Counted from the stretch's first letter, positions 1 to 9,788 are shown. The stretch: 64,000 nucleotides of DNA from Bacteroidota bacterium (GCA_026391355.1 JAPLDH010000069.1:1-64000); one strand, 5' to 3'. Made by a program: numbers and translations. Notes: a model not told the origin generated them from the sequence alone.

Positions 1-3000
1 ACTGCGAACCGATCTGGATGGTAGGATATGCATGGTTATCGCGGATATCGGTCAGCGGGTTCCCACAAATTAAAGGTAACGCGTTACGCGTCACGATTGT
101 CACGATTGCGCTGGCAGAGCATAACGCAACATTCGTATAGGAGTATGTAATTTGATGGGAGCCGACTCCTGAAATTGCAGGGTAAAAAATCCCATTTGTC
201 ACCCCGGAACCTGAATAGTTTCCTCCCAAAGGAATACCTCCTTTCAACCGGAAGGGTTGTGCAACGGTTGTTGTAATTGAGTCGTTGCATCGGGTGAAAG
301 TGACAATTGGGGATGCGGCAACACCCATCGTGATCGTGTTGCTGGTGGCGGGATTTCCGCTGGTGCAGGTTAGATTTGACGTTAACACGCACCAAACCTG
401 ATCTGCATTCATTGGAGTGTAGGTGAATGTAGTGGTAGGTGGCCACCCGCCACTACCATTGACCAACCATTGGTAGGTCGGATTCGCACCTCCATTGGTC
501 GGTATTGCCGAGAATGTCACCGGGATCCCGGAACAGACCGGGTTTACCGATGCCGTTATTGAAACCGATACCGGGAGGTTTGGAGTCACCGTCATCGTGA
601 TCGTGTTCGATGTGACTGGATTGCCTGTCGGACATGTTGCATTGGAGTTTAAAATGCATTTTACCTGGTCGCCGTTCATGGGGGTATATGACATGGTTGA
701 TGCATTCGGCCAAACGCCGCCGCCATTGACCCGCCATTGATAAACCGGTGTCGTTCCGCCATTTATCGGTGTTGCCGAAAATGTGACCGTCGTTCCAGCA
801 CAAACCGTATTATCCGATGCTGTAATTACCACGCTGACCGGCAGACTTGGGTTCACCGTCATGGTGATCGTATTCGATGTCGCAGGGTTCCCGCTTGCGC
901 AGGCAAGGTTGGAGGTAAGGGCACACGAAACAACATCGCCGTTTACAGGCACATATCCAAATGTATTGCTGTTGGTTCCGCCATTGATCCCGTTCACCTT
1001 CCATTGGTAAATAGGTGTTGTTCCTCCATTCGTCGGGGTGGCAGTGAAGGTTACTGAGGCTCCGCTGCAAACAGTGGTGACAGGTGTTGTGATAACTATG
1101 CTGACCGGATTCACCGTATTCTCCACCATCGTGATTGTATTGGAAGTTGCAGGGTTTCCCGTGGGACAGGCAATATTTGAATTCAAAACACAGGAAACCA
1201 GGTCCCCATTTGCAGGTGAATAGGACATCGTAGGGGCGGATGGCCATCCGCCCGTGCCATTTACCAACCATTGATACGAAGGTGTAGAACCGCCATTTGT
1301 GGGTGTGGCCGTGAAGCTGACCGTGGATCCCTGGCAAAATGGATTATCGGGTGTATTTATCGAAACACTGACCGGGAGATTGGGATTGACTGTCATCGTG
1401 ATCGCGTTACTCGTGGCCGGGCTCCCGGTCGTGCAAAGCTGGTTCGAGGTCAGAACACAGGTCACCACATCCCCGTTATTCGGGATATAGCTATAAACCG
1501 GGTTATCGGTTCCCTGTCCGGTACCATTGACTTTCCATTGGTAGGAAGGTATTGTTCCTCCATTTGTTGGCGTTGCTGTAAAAGTCACCGAAGTTCCCGC
1601 GCAGACCGGGTTTTGTGAAGCAGTTATCGAAACACTTACTGCGACGTATGGTTCTACAATTATTGTTATAGTATTAGAAGTGGCAGGATTTCCGGAACCA
1701 CATGCGATATTCGAGGTTAGGATGCAAGTGATTATATCCCCATTATTTGGAGTATAAGAATAAGTGGGACTGTTTGTTCCAGCATCCATTCCATTAACCT
1801 TCCACTGATATACCGGAGCAGAACCTTCATTGACCGGCGCTGCCGTGAATGTCACCTGTGTGCCGGTGCAGACAGTTGTAGAAGTAGTATTGATTGTGAT
1901 GCTGACTGCAGGCCCGGTATTTACCCAGGTATCCTTTTGTGTGGGTGAGACCGCAGAACAGCCATTGGCCATTGTGTAATTAATCCTGACCCATTTTGCT
2001 CCTCCTGTGGTCCATTTTATTTTTATCAATGTATCTGTGGAGGAACCGCCAAATATAAGGTTTCCACCTGCTGAAAAGGTCCAGAGATAATTACTCATCC
2101 CATTCTTCGTATAATAGATTGCGGTATCCCCCGTGCATACAGTATCGGGACCGTTGATCATGGGAACAGGACGTGGAAGAACCGTTATAAGGATAAATTT
2201 CGGAAACCCGTTGTCACAACTGTTTACTCCATATACCGAGATTGTGTCAGTACCTGCAACAGGCCCGACATTCACTGTAATTGATGTGGTTCCCTGACCT
2301 GAAGAAATAGTCAGGTTACCGGAAACACACCAGTGATAACCGGTTGCCGCAAAAATCGGGTCAGTGGAATAGATCACTCCCGTCGTATTTGCGCAAATTT
2401 CGGTTGATCCGGAAATTGTATGAACTGTATCGGGGGAATAACAATCGGCAAACTTTACAAGGTAAACGTCTCTAAACCCTGCTTTTTCTGATTGGAATGA
2501 TCCTGGAGTAGCAATGTAATTACCACCGATGGTCCTGTAACAAAGTGCCGTGTCATAATTTGAATTGTTTGTTGACCAGACTTCACCGCATAGATAAACA
2601 TTGTCGTTTTTGTCCACAGTGCACCATAAACCAGTTTCCGTATCTGTTCCACCATAATAGGTTCCCCAGACACGCTGACCATTAGAAGTCATTTTTCCCA
2701 GGAATGCATCCCAGCCACCCCCCCTGAAAACAGTTTGAAATGCACCAGGTGAGGGAATTACAGAGTTTTGAGAGTTAACATTGCCTGAGATAAAAACATA
2801 GCCACTGTCATCAACGGCTGCACCAAGGATATCAGTGTGGTTGGCACCATAATAGGAACCCCATAAACGGTTGCCCGCTGAACTGAACTTTGTAAGAAAA
2901 CCGTTATTACCCACATTCAGGTTTTCCTGGAATACTCCGGGTGTCGAAATACCGGTAACATCACTTGTATTCCCGAAAATATAGACATTGCTGCCGGTAT

Positions 3001-4678
3001 CTATAGCACATCCGTAATTCCAGCATGAGATGTATCCTCCATAATAAGTACCCCAGAGCCGTTGTCCGGTGGGATCGAATGCGGAAAGAAAAGTGGACTG
3101 GTCGCTTACCAGGTTTGGAAGAAATGATCCGGGAGTGGCAATATTGTTTGGGGAATGTGTATTCCCCGATAAAAAAACGAATCCATCTTTACTAACTGCA
3201 GAACAGCCATTCTGATCCAAATTGTTTCCTCCATAATAAGTTCCCCAGACACGCTGTCCATCCGGTGTAAATTTCACTAAAAAATCGTCTGACATTCCGC
3301 CAATCGTCGTCTGGTGAGCGCCTGGCGATGCAATAAAATCAGGAGAACTTGTAACTCCTGAACAATAAATATTTCCATTCGTATCCGCTCCACACGCTTC
3401 AAAATATTCACTGGTCCATGGATCTATCTCATTTCCTCCATAATAGGTTCCCCAGATTCGTTGACCACCCGGTGTAAATTTTGCAAGCATCGCATCCCCA
3501 TCCCCATGTAATACCGTCTGCCATGCACCCGGAGATGCAATATTGTTGGTGGAACTGGTAAATCCTCCTATAATGATGTTATTATCATGATCGACATTGC
3601 AACAGTATGCTGCTTCACTTGAACTGCCTCCATAATAAGTGCCCCATAACCGCTGTCCATCGGGAGAAAATTTGGCAATAAATGCATCATTATTGCCCTG
3701 CATGGTTTCCTGGTAAGCTCCTGATGTTGCTATGTTATTGACAGAATTTGTACTTCCTGCTATTATTATATTACCTGCACCATCGGTAAAACAGGGTATT
3801 TCGAACCCATCGGTTGTTATATTACCCCCATAATAAGTTCCCCATTTTCTTGCCGGAACAGGGTCAATCTCCAAAATGGCATTAAGCGGTATGACCTGAT
3901 CCATGGAAAATCCGTAAACATGGGTGCCGATTTCCCGGAACCTTCCCTTAACGGGTATCTTTTGATGGTTCAATAAATAGAAACACATAGGGATCTCTTC
4001 CTCAACATCTCCGATGGTAGTCTTCATCTGAATTCCATCCCTGAACTTTTTTATCTTTTTCGGACCCGATATCTTCAATTTGATGGACGCAATATCTGCC
4101 CCGGGCTGAAGGATGAAATTATATTCGAAGAGTCTTTCATTATTTGAAATAAATTGAAGATCAATTCCCGGATAAATATTTTTATAGGTAACAGAACTAA
4201 ATGATCTGACAGAAGTCACTCCATTAGTGGGTGTTCCCTTTGTGTAATAATTCACATAATCTGTTGAAGGTGCAGATGTCTCAATGGTTGCATTGAGATT
4301 GGCATTCTGCAGGTCGATGTCGATGCGATGGTAGTTGATGGAAGTTGATGAATCTGAAGGCTGGGACATGGGACTCGGGACATGGGACGAATTACTGCCG
4401 ACTGTAGACTGGGAACTGGGAACTGTGAACCTGGAACTGCGAACTTGATAGAGATCATACGAAAACCCTCCCCTCCTTAACTGCACATTCATCCCCGGTG
4501 TATTCAACAGATACAACACACCCGGGTTGGGCTTGTAATTCTGATCAACGATCTGGCCTTTGTTTTCGATAAATGCTGAAACTGATGAAGTTTTAAATGT
4601 AGGTTTATTGGCAGGATGCAGTTGGCAGGGTGCTAGAAAAGAGAAGAAAAATAAGAATGCGAGGTAGCGGTGCACCAT
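1..4678 (-). CDS. SBBP/Ig-like repeat surface protein with FISUMP end, partial
   Basis: This is a large secreted protein of about 1,559 visible residues whose C-terminus lies beyond position 1. The ATG at 4678 is followed by a hydrophobic signal peptide (about residues 1-22). An ENKGQI-containing N-terminal domain (DUF7948-like, about 35-225) comes next. Seven SBBP-type beta-propeller repeats follow, each carrying GTYYGG or GSYYG (about 275-740, spaced 60-70 residues). A PKD-like stretch (about 745-920) and about six Ig-like repeats of 90 residues (about 925-1455) come after. The visible end is the start of a FISUMP (Fibrobacter succinogenes major paralogous) domain, DIRDNHAYPTIQIGSQ. I read the frame as open throughout. 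It is probably exported to the cell surface, with adhesion as the inferred role; no catalytic motif is seen. A shorter relative lies at 12266-13732 in the opposite orientation. Confidence 0.85.
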   Translation of the reverse strand, partial: MVHRYLAFLFFFSFLAPCQLHPANKPTFKTSSVSAFIENKGQIVDQNYKPNPGVLYLLNTPGMNVQLRRGGFSYDLYQVRSSRFTVPSSQSTVGSNSSHVPSPMSQPSDSSTSINYHRIDIDLQNANLNATIETSAPSTDYVNYYTKGTPTNGVTSVRSFSSVTYKNIYPGIDLQFISNNERLFEYNFILQPGADIASIKLKISGPKKIKKFRDGIQMKTTIGDVEEEIPMCFYLLNHQKIPVKGRFREIGTHVYGFSMDQVIPLNAILEIDPVPARKWGTYYGGNITTDGFEIPCFTDGAGNIIIAGSTNSVNNIATSGAYQETMQGNNDAFIAKFSPDGQRLWGTYYGGSSSEAAYCCNVDHDNNIIIGGFTSSTNNIASPGAWQTVLHGDGDAMLAKFTPGGQRIWGTYYGGNEIDPWTSEYFEACGADTNGNIYCSGVTSSPDFIASPGAHQTTIGGMSDDFLVKFTPDGQRVWGTYYGGNNLDQNGCSAVSKDGFVFLSGNTHSPNNIATPGSFLPNLVSDQSTFLSAFDPTGQRLWGTYYGGYISCWNYGCAIDTGSNVYIFGNTSDVTGISTPGVFQENLNVGNNGFLTKFSSAGNRLWGSYYGANHTDILGAAVDDSGYVFISGNVNSQNSVIPSPGAFQTVFRGGGWDAFLGKMTSNGQRVWGTYYGGTDTETGLWCTVDKNDNVYLCGEVWSTNNSNYDTALCYRTIGGNYIATPGSFQSEKAGFRDVYLVKFADCYSPDTVHTISGSTEICANTTGVIYSTDPIFAATGYHWCVSGNLTISSGQGTTSITVNVGPVAGTDTISVYGVNSCDNGFPKFILITVLPRPVPMINGPDTVCTGDTAIYYTKNGMSNYLWTFSAGGNLIFGGSSTDTLIKIKWTTGGAKWVRINYTMANGCSAVSPTQKDTWVNTGPAVSITINTTSTTVCTGTQVTFTAAPVNEGSAPVYQWKVNGMDAGTNSPTYSYTPNNGDIITCILTSNIACGSGNPATSNTITIIVEPYVAVSVSITASQNPVCAGTSVTFTATPTNGGTIPSYQWKVNGTGQGTDNPVYSYIPNNGDVVTCVLTSNQLCTTGSPATSNAITMTVNPNLPVSVSINTPDNPFCQGSTVSFTATPTNGGSTPSYQWLVNGTGGWPSAPTMSYSPANGDLVSCVLNSNIACPTGNPATSNTITMVENTVNPVSIVITTPVTTVCSGASVTFTATPTNGGTTPIYQWKVNGINGGTNSNTFGYVPVNGDVVSCALTSNLACASGNPATSNTITMTVNPSLPVSVVITASDNTVCAGTTVTFSATPINGGTTPVYQWRVNGGGVWPNASTMSYTPMNGDQVKCILNSNATCPTGNPVTSNTITMTVTPNLPVSVSITASVNPVCSGIPVTFSAIPTNGGANPTYQWLVNGSGGWPPTTTFTYTPMNADQVWCVLTSNLTCTSGNPATSNTITMGVAASPIVTFTRCNDSITTTVAQPFRLKGGIPLGGNYSGSGVTNGIFYPAISGVGSHQITYSYTNVALCSASAIVTIVTRNALPLICGNPLTDIRDNHAYPTIQIGSQ
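300..1900 (-). repeat. Six tandem Ig-like coding repeats (~270 bp)
   Basis: Inside the surface-protein gene the same module recurs about every 265-275 bp. Each copy encodes a segment with NPATSNTITM, then VTFxATPxNGG, then a YQWxVNG motif. Recognisable starts lie near 1655, 1390, 1110, 855, 590 and 320. The copies have diverged, but close similarity between neighbours makes expansion or contraction by recombination plausible. Confidence 0.75.
4361..4447 (-). repeat. In-frame heptamer arrays inside the surface-protein gene
   Basis: A degenerate tandem run of 7-bp words (AACTGGG, AACTGTG and ACATGGG-like variants) lies in a variable loop of the N-terminal DUF7948-like domain. It is translated into a Ser/Pro/Val-rich stretch. 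The other copy of this gene has a different pair of words at the same protein position (12527-12587). Confidence 0.7.
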
Positions 4679-4823
4679 ATCAACTGTTATTGATATGTAA
4701 AATTAAGAAACTTTAACAACATTTGAAATAGTATACTATTAAGACAACGTTTTGTCAAAATAGTTTACCATAAATAACAAGAAAAATAAAATCCCTTGCC
4801 GGTATTCTGACAGCCCCCACCCT

Positions 4824-4847
4824 TCCCTCCCCCATGCGGGGGAGGGA
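4824..4847. repeat. Perfect 10-bp-stem hairpin, TCCCTCCCCC type
   Basis: TCCCTCCCCC and its exact reverse complement are separated by a 4-base loop. The hairpin sits in the 546-bp gap between the divergent surface-protein and KilA-N genes, so a terminator role is unlikely. A similar TCCC...GGGA hairpin is at 11543-11566. Confidence 0.7.
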
Positions 4848-4875
4848 TCCGCAAAACGCCTGCTAACCTTAAGGC

Positions 4876-4941
4876 AGACCTTCCAGGTTTAGAGAATTGA
4901 CAAATGTTCCTCTTAAGGATTCAATAAAACCTGGAAGGTCT
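4876..4941. repeat. Inverted repeat AGACCTTCCAGGTTT
   Basis: AGACCTTCCAGGTTT (4876-4890) is exactly complementary to the sequence at 4927-4941, with a 36-base spacer. It lies in an intergenic region crowded with palindromes. Transcribed in either direction it would form a 15-bp stem. It resembles a dispersed palindromic element rather than a terminator, because there is no T tract. Confidence 0.65.
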
Positions 4942-4973
4942 CTATAGTGTAGAATCCAGTGGTGATCTAATTT

Positions 4974-5045
4974 ATTTCGTCCCGTACGGGACGAAATATC
5001 CAACATTCACCCAATTTGCTACCCGGATCCAATCCCTACGGGATT
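4974..5045. repeat. REP-like palindrome pair
   Basis: A 24-bp perfect palindrome centred on CGTACG (4974-4997, arms ATTTCGTCCC) is followed by a second palindrome, AATCCCTACGGGATT (5031-5045). The core GTCCC-TACG-GGAC is the same word as in the modules flanking the transposase at 45601-46062. I read this as a detached copy of that REP family. Confidence 0.65.
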
Positions 5046-5062
5046 GTCAAATCCATCCCCAA

Positions 5063-5135
5063 AAAAAATATTTTCCAAAACCGTATTACCTTTTACCCTT
5101 TTCCCCGATTAATGATAATTTTTCGGGATGGGGGG
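5063..5135 (+). repeat. Direct repeat A flanking the KilA-N gene
   Basis: About 72 bp here match 6103-6174 with only a few differences, including the shared stretch ATTTTCCAAAACCGTATTAC. Copy B contains the start codon of the downstream outer-membrane gene. Copy A carries the same ATGGGG start but hits a stop after three codons. Copy A is therefore a duplicated 5' region, and the KilA-N gene sits between the two copies. The remaining gap from 5136 to 5224 holds no further element that I can see. Confidence 0.75.
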
Positions 5136-5224
5136 AAAATAAGCACTATGGGAATGTTTAATGGAGAAAGATGAAGTTTGAAACATCTGAAATCAGTTAA
5201 TCGAAAAAATTCAGAAAAAATAAT

Positions 5225-6052
5225 ATGGCAAAGAGCAAGATTATCAAAATAGAAGAAAAAGAGATTGTGGTTTTTTCACAAAATAATGAAGATTATATTT
5301 CTCTTACAGACATGGCCAGGTTTAAAAATGCTGAAACTACCGGTTTGGTTATTTCTCACTGGCTCAGCACACGTTACACCATTGAATTCATGGGGTTATG
5401 GGAAAAAATGAACAACGCACTTTTTAATGTAACTGAATTCAGTTACATTAAAAATGATAGTGGTGGTAATGGTTTTGTTTTATCTGCCAAGCAATGGATT
5501 GAAAAAACCAAAGCAATTGGCATAATTTCAAAACCCGGCAGATACACGGGAGGATCTTTTGCTCACAAAGATATTGCCTTCGAATTTGGGTCATGGATTT
5601 CTCCGGAATTCAAATATTATCTCATCAAGGAATTCCAGCGACTAAAAGAAGACGAAAATGATCGTCTTAAACTTGAATGGAATTTGCAGCGCACCCTTGC
5701 AAAAGTGAACTATCACATCCATACTGATGCTATTAAACAAAATCTTATTCCATCTGAATTGACTAAAAAACAAATCACCTGTGTATATGCTAATGAAGCC
5801 GATTTGCTAAATGTCGCCTTGTTTGGGATAACGGATATGGAATGGAAAAGCGCGAATCCGGATAAAGAAGGAAACATTCGTGATTATGCCATTATTGAGC
5901 AATTGGTAGTATTATCAAATATGGAAAGCATTAATGCTGTTCTTATTAGGCAAGGATTATCGCAATCTGAGCGGTTAGTGCAATTAAATAAAATTGCAGT
6001 CACTCAAATTACATCACTGATGAACAGCATGCAAATAAAGAAACTGAAATAA
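5225..6052 (+). CDS. KilA-N domain protein
   Basis: This 275-residue protein carries a KilA-N-like DNA-binding domain in its first 110 or so residues (EDYISLTDMA, then VISHWLSTRYTIEFMGLWE, then FVLSAKQWIEKT and GRYTGGSFAHKDIAFEFGSWISPEF). The C-terminal half is helical and charged. KilA-N proteins are typical of phages and mobile elements, where some act as antirepressors or regulators; the role of lone bacterial copies is largely unknown. No signal peptide is present, so it should be cytoplasmic. The gene stands alone between the two ~72-bp direct repeats at 5063-5135 and 6103-6174, which points to insertion as a mobile cassette. The ATG at 5225 gives the full domain. Confidence 0.85.
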   Translation: MAKSKIIKIEEKEIVVFSQNNEDYISLTDMARFKNAETTGLVISHWLSTRYTIEFMGLWEKMNNALFNVTEFSYIKNDSGGNGFVLSAKQWIEKTKAIGIISKPGRYTGGSFAHKDIAFEFGSWISPEFKYYLIKEFQRLKEDENDRLKLEWNLQRTLAKVNYHIHTDAIKQNLIPSELTKKQITCVYANEADLLNVALFGITDMEWKSANPDKEGNIRDYAIIEQLVVLSNMESINAVLIRQGLSQSERLVQLNKIAVTQITSLMNSMQIKKLK

Positions 6053-6102
6053 AATGGTAAGAAAGAAGGATAATTAAAACACAAAGCGAACAAACATCAC
6101 GT

Positions 6103-6174
6103 GAAAAAATATTTTCCAAAACCGTATTACCTTTTGCCATTCTGCCCGATTAATGTAAAAATTTCGGGATGGGG
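6103..6174 (+). repeat. Direct repeat B flanking the KilA-N gene
   Basis: This is the partner of 5063-5135 in the same orientation. It covers the immediate upstream region and the first codons of the outer-membrane protein gene at 6169, so it is probably the original copy. Confidence 0.75.
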
Positions 6175-6993
6175 AAACAATCAAACTTTTTTATTCTCTT
6201 TTGGATTCTTCTGATTTCTCTGAAATGCAGTGCATCAGGAGATTTCAGCACTATTGGGGGACGGGCTGCCGGAATGGGTTTTACTTCGGTGGCGGTTTCC
6301 GATCCCTGGTCGGTTTTCAATAACCCGGCGGGATTGGCCATGTTACACTCACCCTCGTGTGGTGTCTATTTTGAAAACCGGTTTCTTGTAACGGAGCTGA
6401 GCCTGAAAGCAGGATGTGTTGTATTTCCCGTACATTCAGGAACATTTGGGATCTCTTTCCGGGAATATGGATTTTCCCTTTATAATGAAATACAGGCAGG
6501 ACTAGCCTTCGCCAGGAAATTCGGAAGATCTTTCTCTGTGGGGGTTCAGCTTGACTACCTGCGGATCCACCTGGGTGAAGACCTTGGCACCAGAAATCTT
6601 GTGACTTTCGACATTGGGTTACAGTTTGCTGTGAATCATCAACTTACGGTTGGCGTTCATTGTTACAATCCTGTCCCGGCAAAACTTGCTTCCTACCAGG
6701 ACGAGAGGATACCAACCGTGATCCGCTTCGGCTTATCAGAGAGGTTCTCAGAGAATTTCATTGGTGCTGTCGAAATTGAGAAGGACCTTCGTCATGATCT
6801 CTCCTTTAAAACCGGGATGGAATATCATTTCGTGAAACCCGTATTTATCCGGGTAGGATTAATGACAAACCCGGCCATTTTTACTTTCGGGTTCGGAATT
6901 GAATGGGGAAAACTGATGTTTGACCTGGGAACAAATTATCACCGGGTGCTGGGATACTCTCCTGAAGGATCGATTATTTACCGGTTCAAATAA
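6169..6993 (+). CDS. PorV/PorQ-like outer-membrane beta-barrel protein
   Basis: The product has 274 residues. A signal peptide (about 1-22, ending near CSASG) is followed by GGRAAGMGFTSVAVSDPWSVFNNPAGLA. This start is typical of the PorV/PorQ and FadL-like barrels of Bacteroidota, where a glycine-rich segment precedes an NPAG motif. The rest alternates hydrophobic and polar residues as in transmembrane beta strands and ends in an aromatic-rich strand (IIYRF). It should sit in the outer membrane. PorV and PorQ serve the T9SS, but this protein could equally be a general barrel of the family. Its start region is duplicated upstream of the KilA-N gene. A beta-barrel gene follows 76 bp downstream on the same strand. 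Confidence 0.7.
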   Translation: MGKQSNFFILFWILLISLKCSASGDFSTIGGRAAGMGFTSVAVSDPWSVFNNPAGLAMLHSPSCGVYFENRFLVTELSLKAGCVVFPVHSGTFGISFREYGFSLYNEIQAGLAFARKFGRSFSVGVQLDYLRIHLGEDLGTRNLVTFDIGLQFAVNHQLTVGVHCYNPVPAKLASYQDERIPTVIRFGLSERFSENFIGAVEIEKDLRHDLSFKTGMEYHFVKPVFIRVGLMTNPAIFTFGFGIEWGKLMFDLGTNYHRVLGYSPEGSIIYRFK

Positions 6994-7069
6994 GAAGGTT
7001 AATCCGAAAAACCTTTCAGGTTTAAATTTAATAGATTAAAATTAATTTATCTTACTGTAAATACGTTTA

Positions 7070-9154
7070 ATGAAACGAAGTTACGCTGATATCGCTAAAA
7101 CCTTTATTTTCATTCTGATCATTGTTCATAATATTGGTTTTTCCCAGACAATTCCAACATTTGAGGATGAAGCTGAACTTGAGATGATTTCAGAATCGGC
7201 TGAATCAACCCCTGATTTTTCCGATCTGACGGATGATTATAAAAGTCTGCATGACCACCCAATCAATCTGAACAAAACCACCTCTGAAGAGCTTCATACC
7301 ATTCATTTTTTAACAGAAAGCCAGATAAAAAACATCCTGGATTATATCAAGACCTATGGTGAAATGGTTTCGGTGTTTGAGATCGGGGTAATTCCCGGCC
7401 TGGATTCAGTGACTATAAGGAAGATACAACCTTTTATCACGGTTTTACCGGTCGATGAAATTCATCCGCTCACACTAAGGAATTTAACGAAATATGGGAA
7501 AAATCAATTATTTCTCAGGTATCAGCAGGTGCTTCAGCGACAGAAAGGCTATTGTGCAGATGATTCTATGCTGAAGAAAAACCCCAATGCCGGATACCTT
7601 GGAAGTCAGCAAGGATATTATTTCCGGTACACCTATGATTATTATGGCCGGGCGGGAATGGGGTTTTCAGGGACAAAAGGTCCGGGAGAAGAGTTTTTTA
7701 AAGGAAGTGAACCCTATGGAATGGATTATTACTCAGGGTACATTTTTGTCAGGAAATTAAAATTCCTGAAAACGTTGATAATAGGAAATTACCGGGTCGA
7801 TTTCGGCCAGGGTCTGACGATGAGTTCAGGGTTATCCACAGGTTCGGTCATGACATCCGGCAATATAAAGAGATATGCAGGAGGTATCCGTCCGACCCTG
7901 GCGATGAATGGCGGAAGCTACCTCAGAGGTCTGGCTGCCTCAGCAGCTTTTGGAAGGGTGACCATCTCGCTGTTCTACTCAAACCATAAAAGAGATGGAA
8001 ATATAACCTCCATCGATACTGCATCGGGGGAAGCAATTAATATCAGTTCTTTATCCGGTACAGGTTATCACAGGCTTCCCCGGGAATTGGCTGATAAAAA
8101 CTCCGTGAAAGAGACCATTCTTGGAGGAAACGTTAATTTCAGGAATGATTTCATGAGTATCGGACTGACCGCTTACAGAAGCCATTGGAGCGCCTCCCTC
8201 CTTCCGAAAATCTACCCCTATAATCAATTCAATTTTTCAGGAAATGAGAACCTGAATGCCGGTATTGATTTCCAGTTTCTTTACCGGAATGTTTATTTTT
8301 TCGGAGAGGGCAGCCACAGTCATAACGGGGGAATAACCGGTTTGCTGGGTTTCCTCGCAAATCCTGACCCGGCAGTGACTTTTTCTTTGATATACCGCAA
8401 CTATCAACGGAATTACCAGAATTTGCTTTCCAATGCCACAGGACAAAACACCGGGAATGCCAATGAAACCGGTTTCATGGTTAACCTGAATGCACACATA
8501 TTTTCCGGCCTGTCAATTTCAGGATATGCCGACCTGTTTTCATTTCCTTGGCTAAAATATCGAACTGATTTTCTATCCGATGGATCAGAATACCGTGTTC
8601 AGGCTGATTATTCACTGGGAAATACCCTGATGTACCTTCGTTTCCGGTTGAAGGAAAAGCAACTGAATGGGACAGGTGATACCGGCTACCTCCATACAGC
8701 CGTTACAAACAAGAGCATTTCTCTCAGGTATCATATTGGTTTCCCGGTCACACCCTGTCTGATGATGCAAAGCAAAGTTGAAGTTGTCAGGAATCATCCA
8801 GGCAACCTGGAAAATCATTTCGGATACCTGGTTTCACAGAATATCAGTTGGAAAGCAGAGAAATGGCCGGTAACAGCAGCGTTGCTTTATGCTTTATTTG
8901 ACACCTATTCGTATGATGAGCGTATCTATTCTTATGAGAATGATGTTTTGTATGGATATTCAGTCCCTGCCTATGAAGGAAAAGGTATCAGGGCTGCATT
9001 TCTTCTTACTTGCTCTTTTGTTAAGCATATCGACCTCTGGTGTCGCTACGCGATGACCTGGTACAATGACCGGTGCACAATTGGCGCCGGTCTGGAAGAA
9101 ATTGACGGAAATGTGAAATCAGAAGTGAAGGTGCAGGTGAGATTCAGATTTTGA
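7070..9154 (+). CDS. Helix-hairpin-helix plus outer-membrane barrel protein
   Basis: The product has 694 residues. It has a signal peptide (about 1-25), an acidic linker, and a ComEA-like helix-hairpin-helix segment at about residues 65-125 (INLNKTTSEELHTI and IGVIPGLDSVTIRKIQPFI). About 550 residues of amphipathic strands rich in Tyr, Phe and Gly follow, ending in VQVRFRF, as expected for an outer-membrane barrel. This architecture recurs in Bacteroidota without a settled function. The HHH part could bind DNA or simply act as a periplasmic domain; which is not visible here. It probably follows the 6169 gene in one transcript and ends 13 bp before the convergent DUF4252 gene. Confidence 0.7.
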   Translation: MKRSYADIAKTFIFILIIVHNIGFSQTIPTFEDEAELEMISESAESTPDFSDLTDDYKSLHDHPINLNKTTSEELHTIHFLTESQIKNILDYIKTYGEMVSVFEIGVIPGLDSVTIRKIQPFITVLPVDEIHPLTLRNLTKYGKNQLFLRYQQVLQRQKGYCADDSMLKKNPNAGYLGSQQGYYFRYTYDYYGRAGMGFSGTKGPGEEFFKGSEPYGMDYYSGYIFVRKLKFLKTLIIGNYRVDFGQGLTMSSGLSTGSVMTSGNIKRYAGGIRPTLAMNGGSYLRGLAASAAFGRVTISLFYSNHKRDGNITSIDTASGEAINISSLSGTGYHRLPRELADKNSVKETILGGNVNFRNDFMSIGLTAYRSHWSASLLPKIYPYNQFNFSGNENLNAGIDFQFLYRNVYFFGEGSHSHNGGITGLLGFLANPDPAVTFSLIYRNYQRNYQNLLSNATGQNTGNANETGFMVNLNAHIFSGLSISGYADLFSFPWLKYRTDFLSDGSEYRVQADYSLGNTLMYLRFRLKEKQLNGTGDTGYLHTAVTNKSISLRYHIGFPVTPCLMMQSKVEVVRNHPGNLENHFGYLVSQNISWKAEKWPVTAALLYALFDTYSYDERIYSYENDVLYGYSVPAYEGKGIRAAFLLTCSFVKHIDLWCRYAMTWYNDRCTIGAGLEEIDGNVKSEVKVQVRFRF

Positions 9155-9167
9155 AGGCAAAAATAAC

Positions 9168-9731
9168 CTACTTCCTGTTTCTATCCATGTGACGACCTCT
9201 CATCCTCTGAAGTCCCTCCATTCCATGAAGATTCATTACTTTGGACAACTTGGAAACAGAGGTTAGATCGATAACTCCGGTCAGGCTCATGGCTGCTACT
9301 TCATGCTTGCCCTTAGCCAGCATCACAAATTCATTGATCTTTTCTCCACCCACCGGTCTGTACAGAAACTTGATATCCTGTCCATCTTCATTGATAGTCA
9401 TCAGTGTTCCATAAGCAGAACCAGGGAAAGTCTGGGAAGCTTCCTTATAAAAAGCAATGCTTTTTGCAGGGTTTACGGAATCTACCTTACATGTAAGCAC
9501 TTTCATACCAGTAAGGTTATCCATCATCTTTTTCATCTCACGCATACTGGTATCTTTCGGATCGGCCATGTTGGCAAACATCTGGAACATATCCTTTGAA
9601 ATGTTGACAGACGTATATCCCTCCTGTCCTGCAAATTTGTCAAAAAGTTTGTCCATCGGACTTTGTGCATTCAATGCCATTGGAAAAAGAATGAACGCTA
9701 AAGCAATAAGTTTTAAGGCATTATTTTTCAT
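9168..9731 (-). CDS. DUF4252 domain protein
   Basis: The product has 187 residues, with a signal peptide (about 1-22, cleavage near ALNAQ). It has the features of the DUF4252 family of Bacteroidota: YTSVNISKDMF near the N-terminus, then a central stretch with lysine- and methionine-rich helices (DNLTGMKVLTC) and the late motif EFVMLAKGKHEVAAMSLTG. The family is secreted or periplasmic and its function is unknown. The tail is Arg-rich. It is a single gene, convergent with the barrel gene on its left and divergent from the peptide transporter on its right. Confidence 0.8.
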   Translation of the reverse strand: MKNNALKLIALAFILFPMALNAQSPMDKLFDKFAGQEGYTSVNISKDMFQMFANMADPKDTSMREMKKMMDNLTGMKVLTCKVDSVNPAKSIAFYKEASQTFPGSAYGTLMTINEDGQDIKFLYRPVGGEKINEFVMLAKGKHEVAAMSLTGVIDLTSVSKLSKVMNLHGMEGLQRMRGRHMDRNRK

Positions 9732-9788
9732 GATGTTAATGTTTTAGGCGATAAAGGTAAAAAATTAAAATACATTGAGGAATTTTTT

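Noticed and set aside
4824-4847. Terminator of the surface-protein gene
   Set aside because: It lies upstream of both divergent genes and has no T tract.
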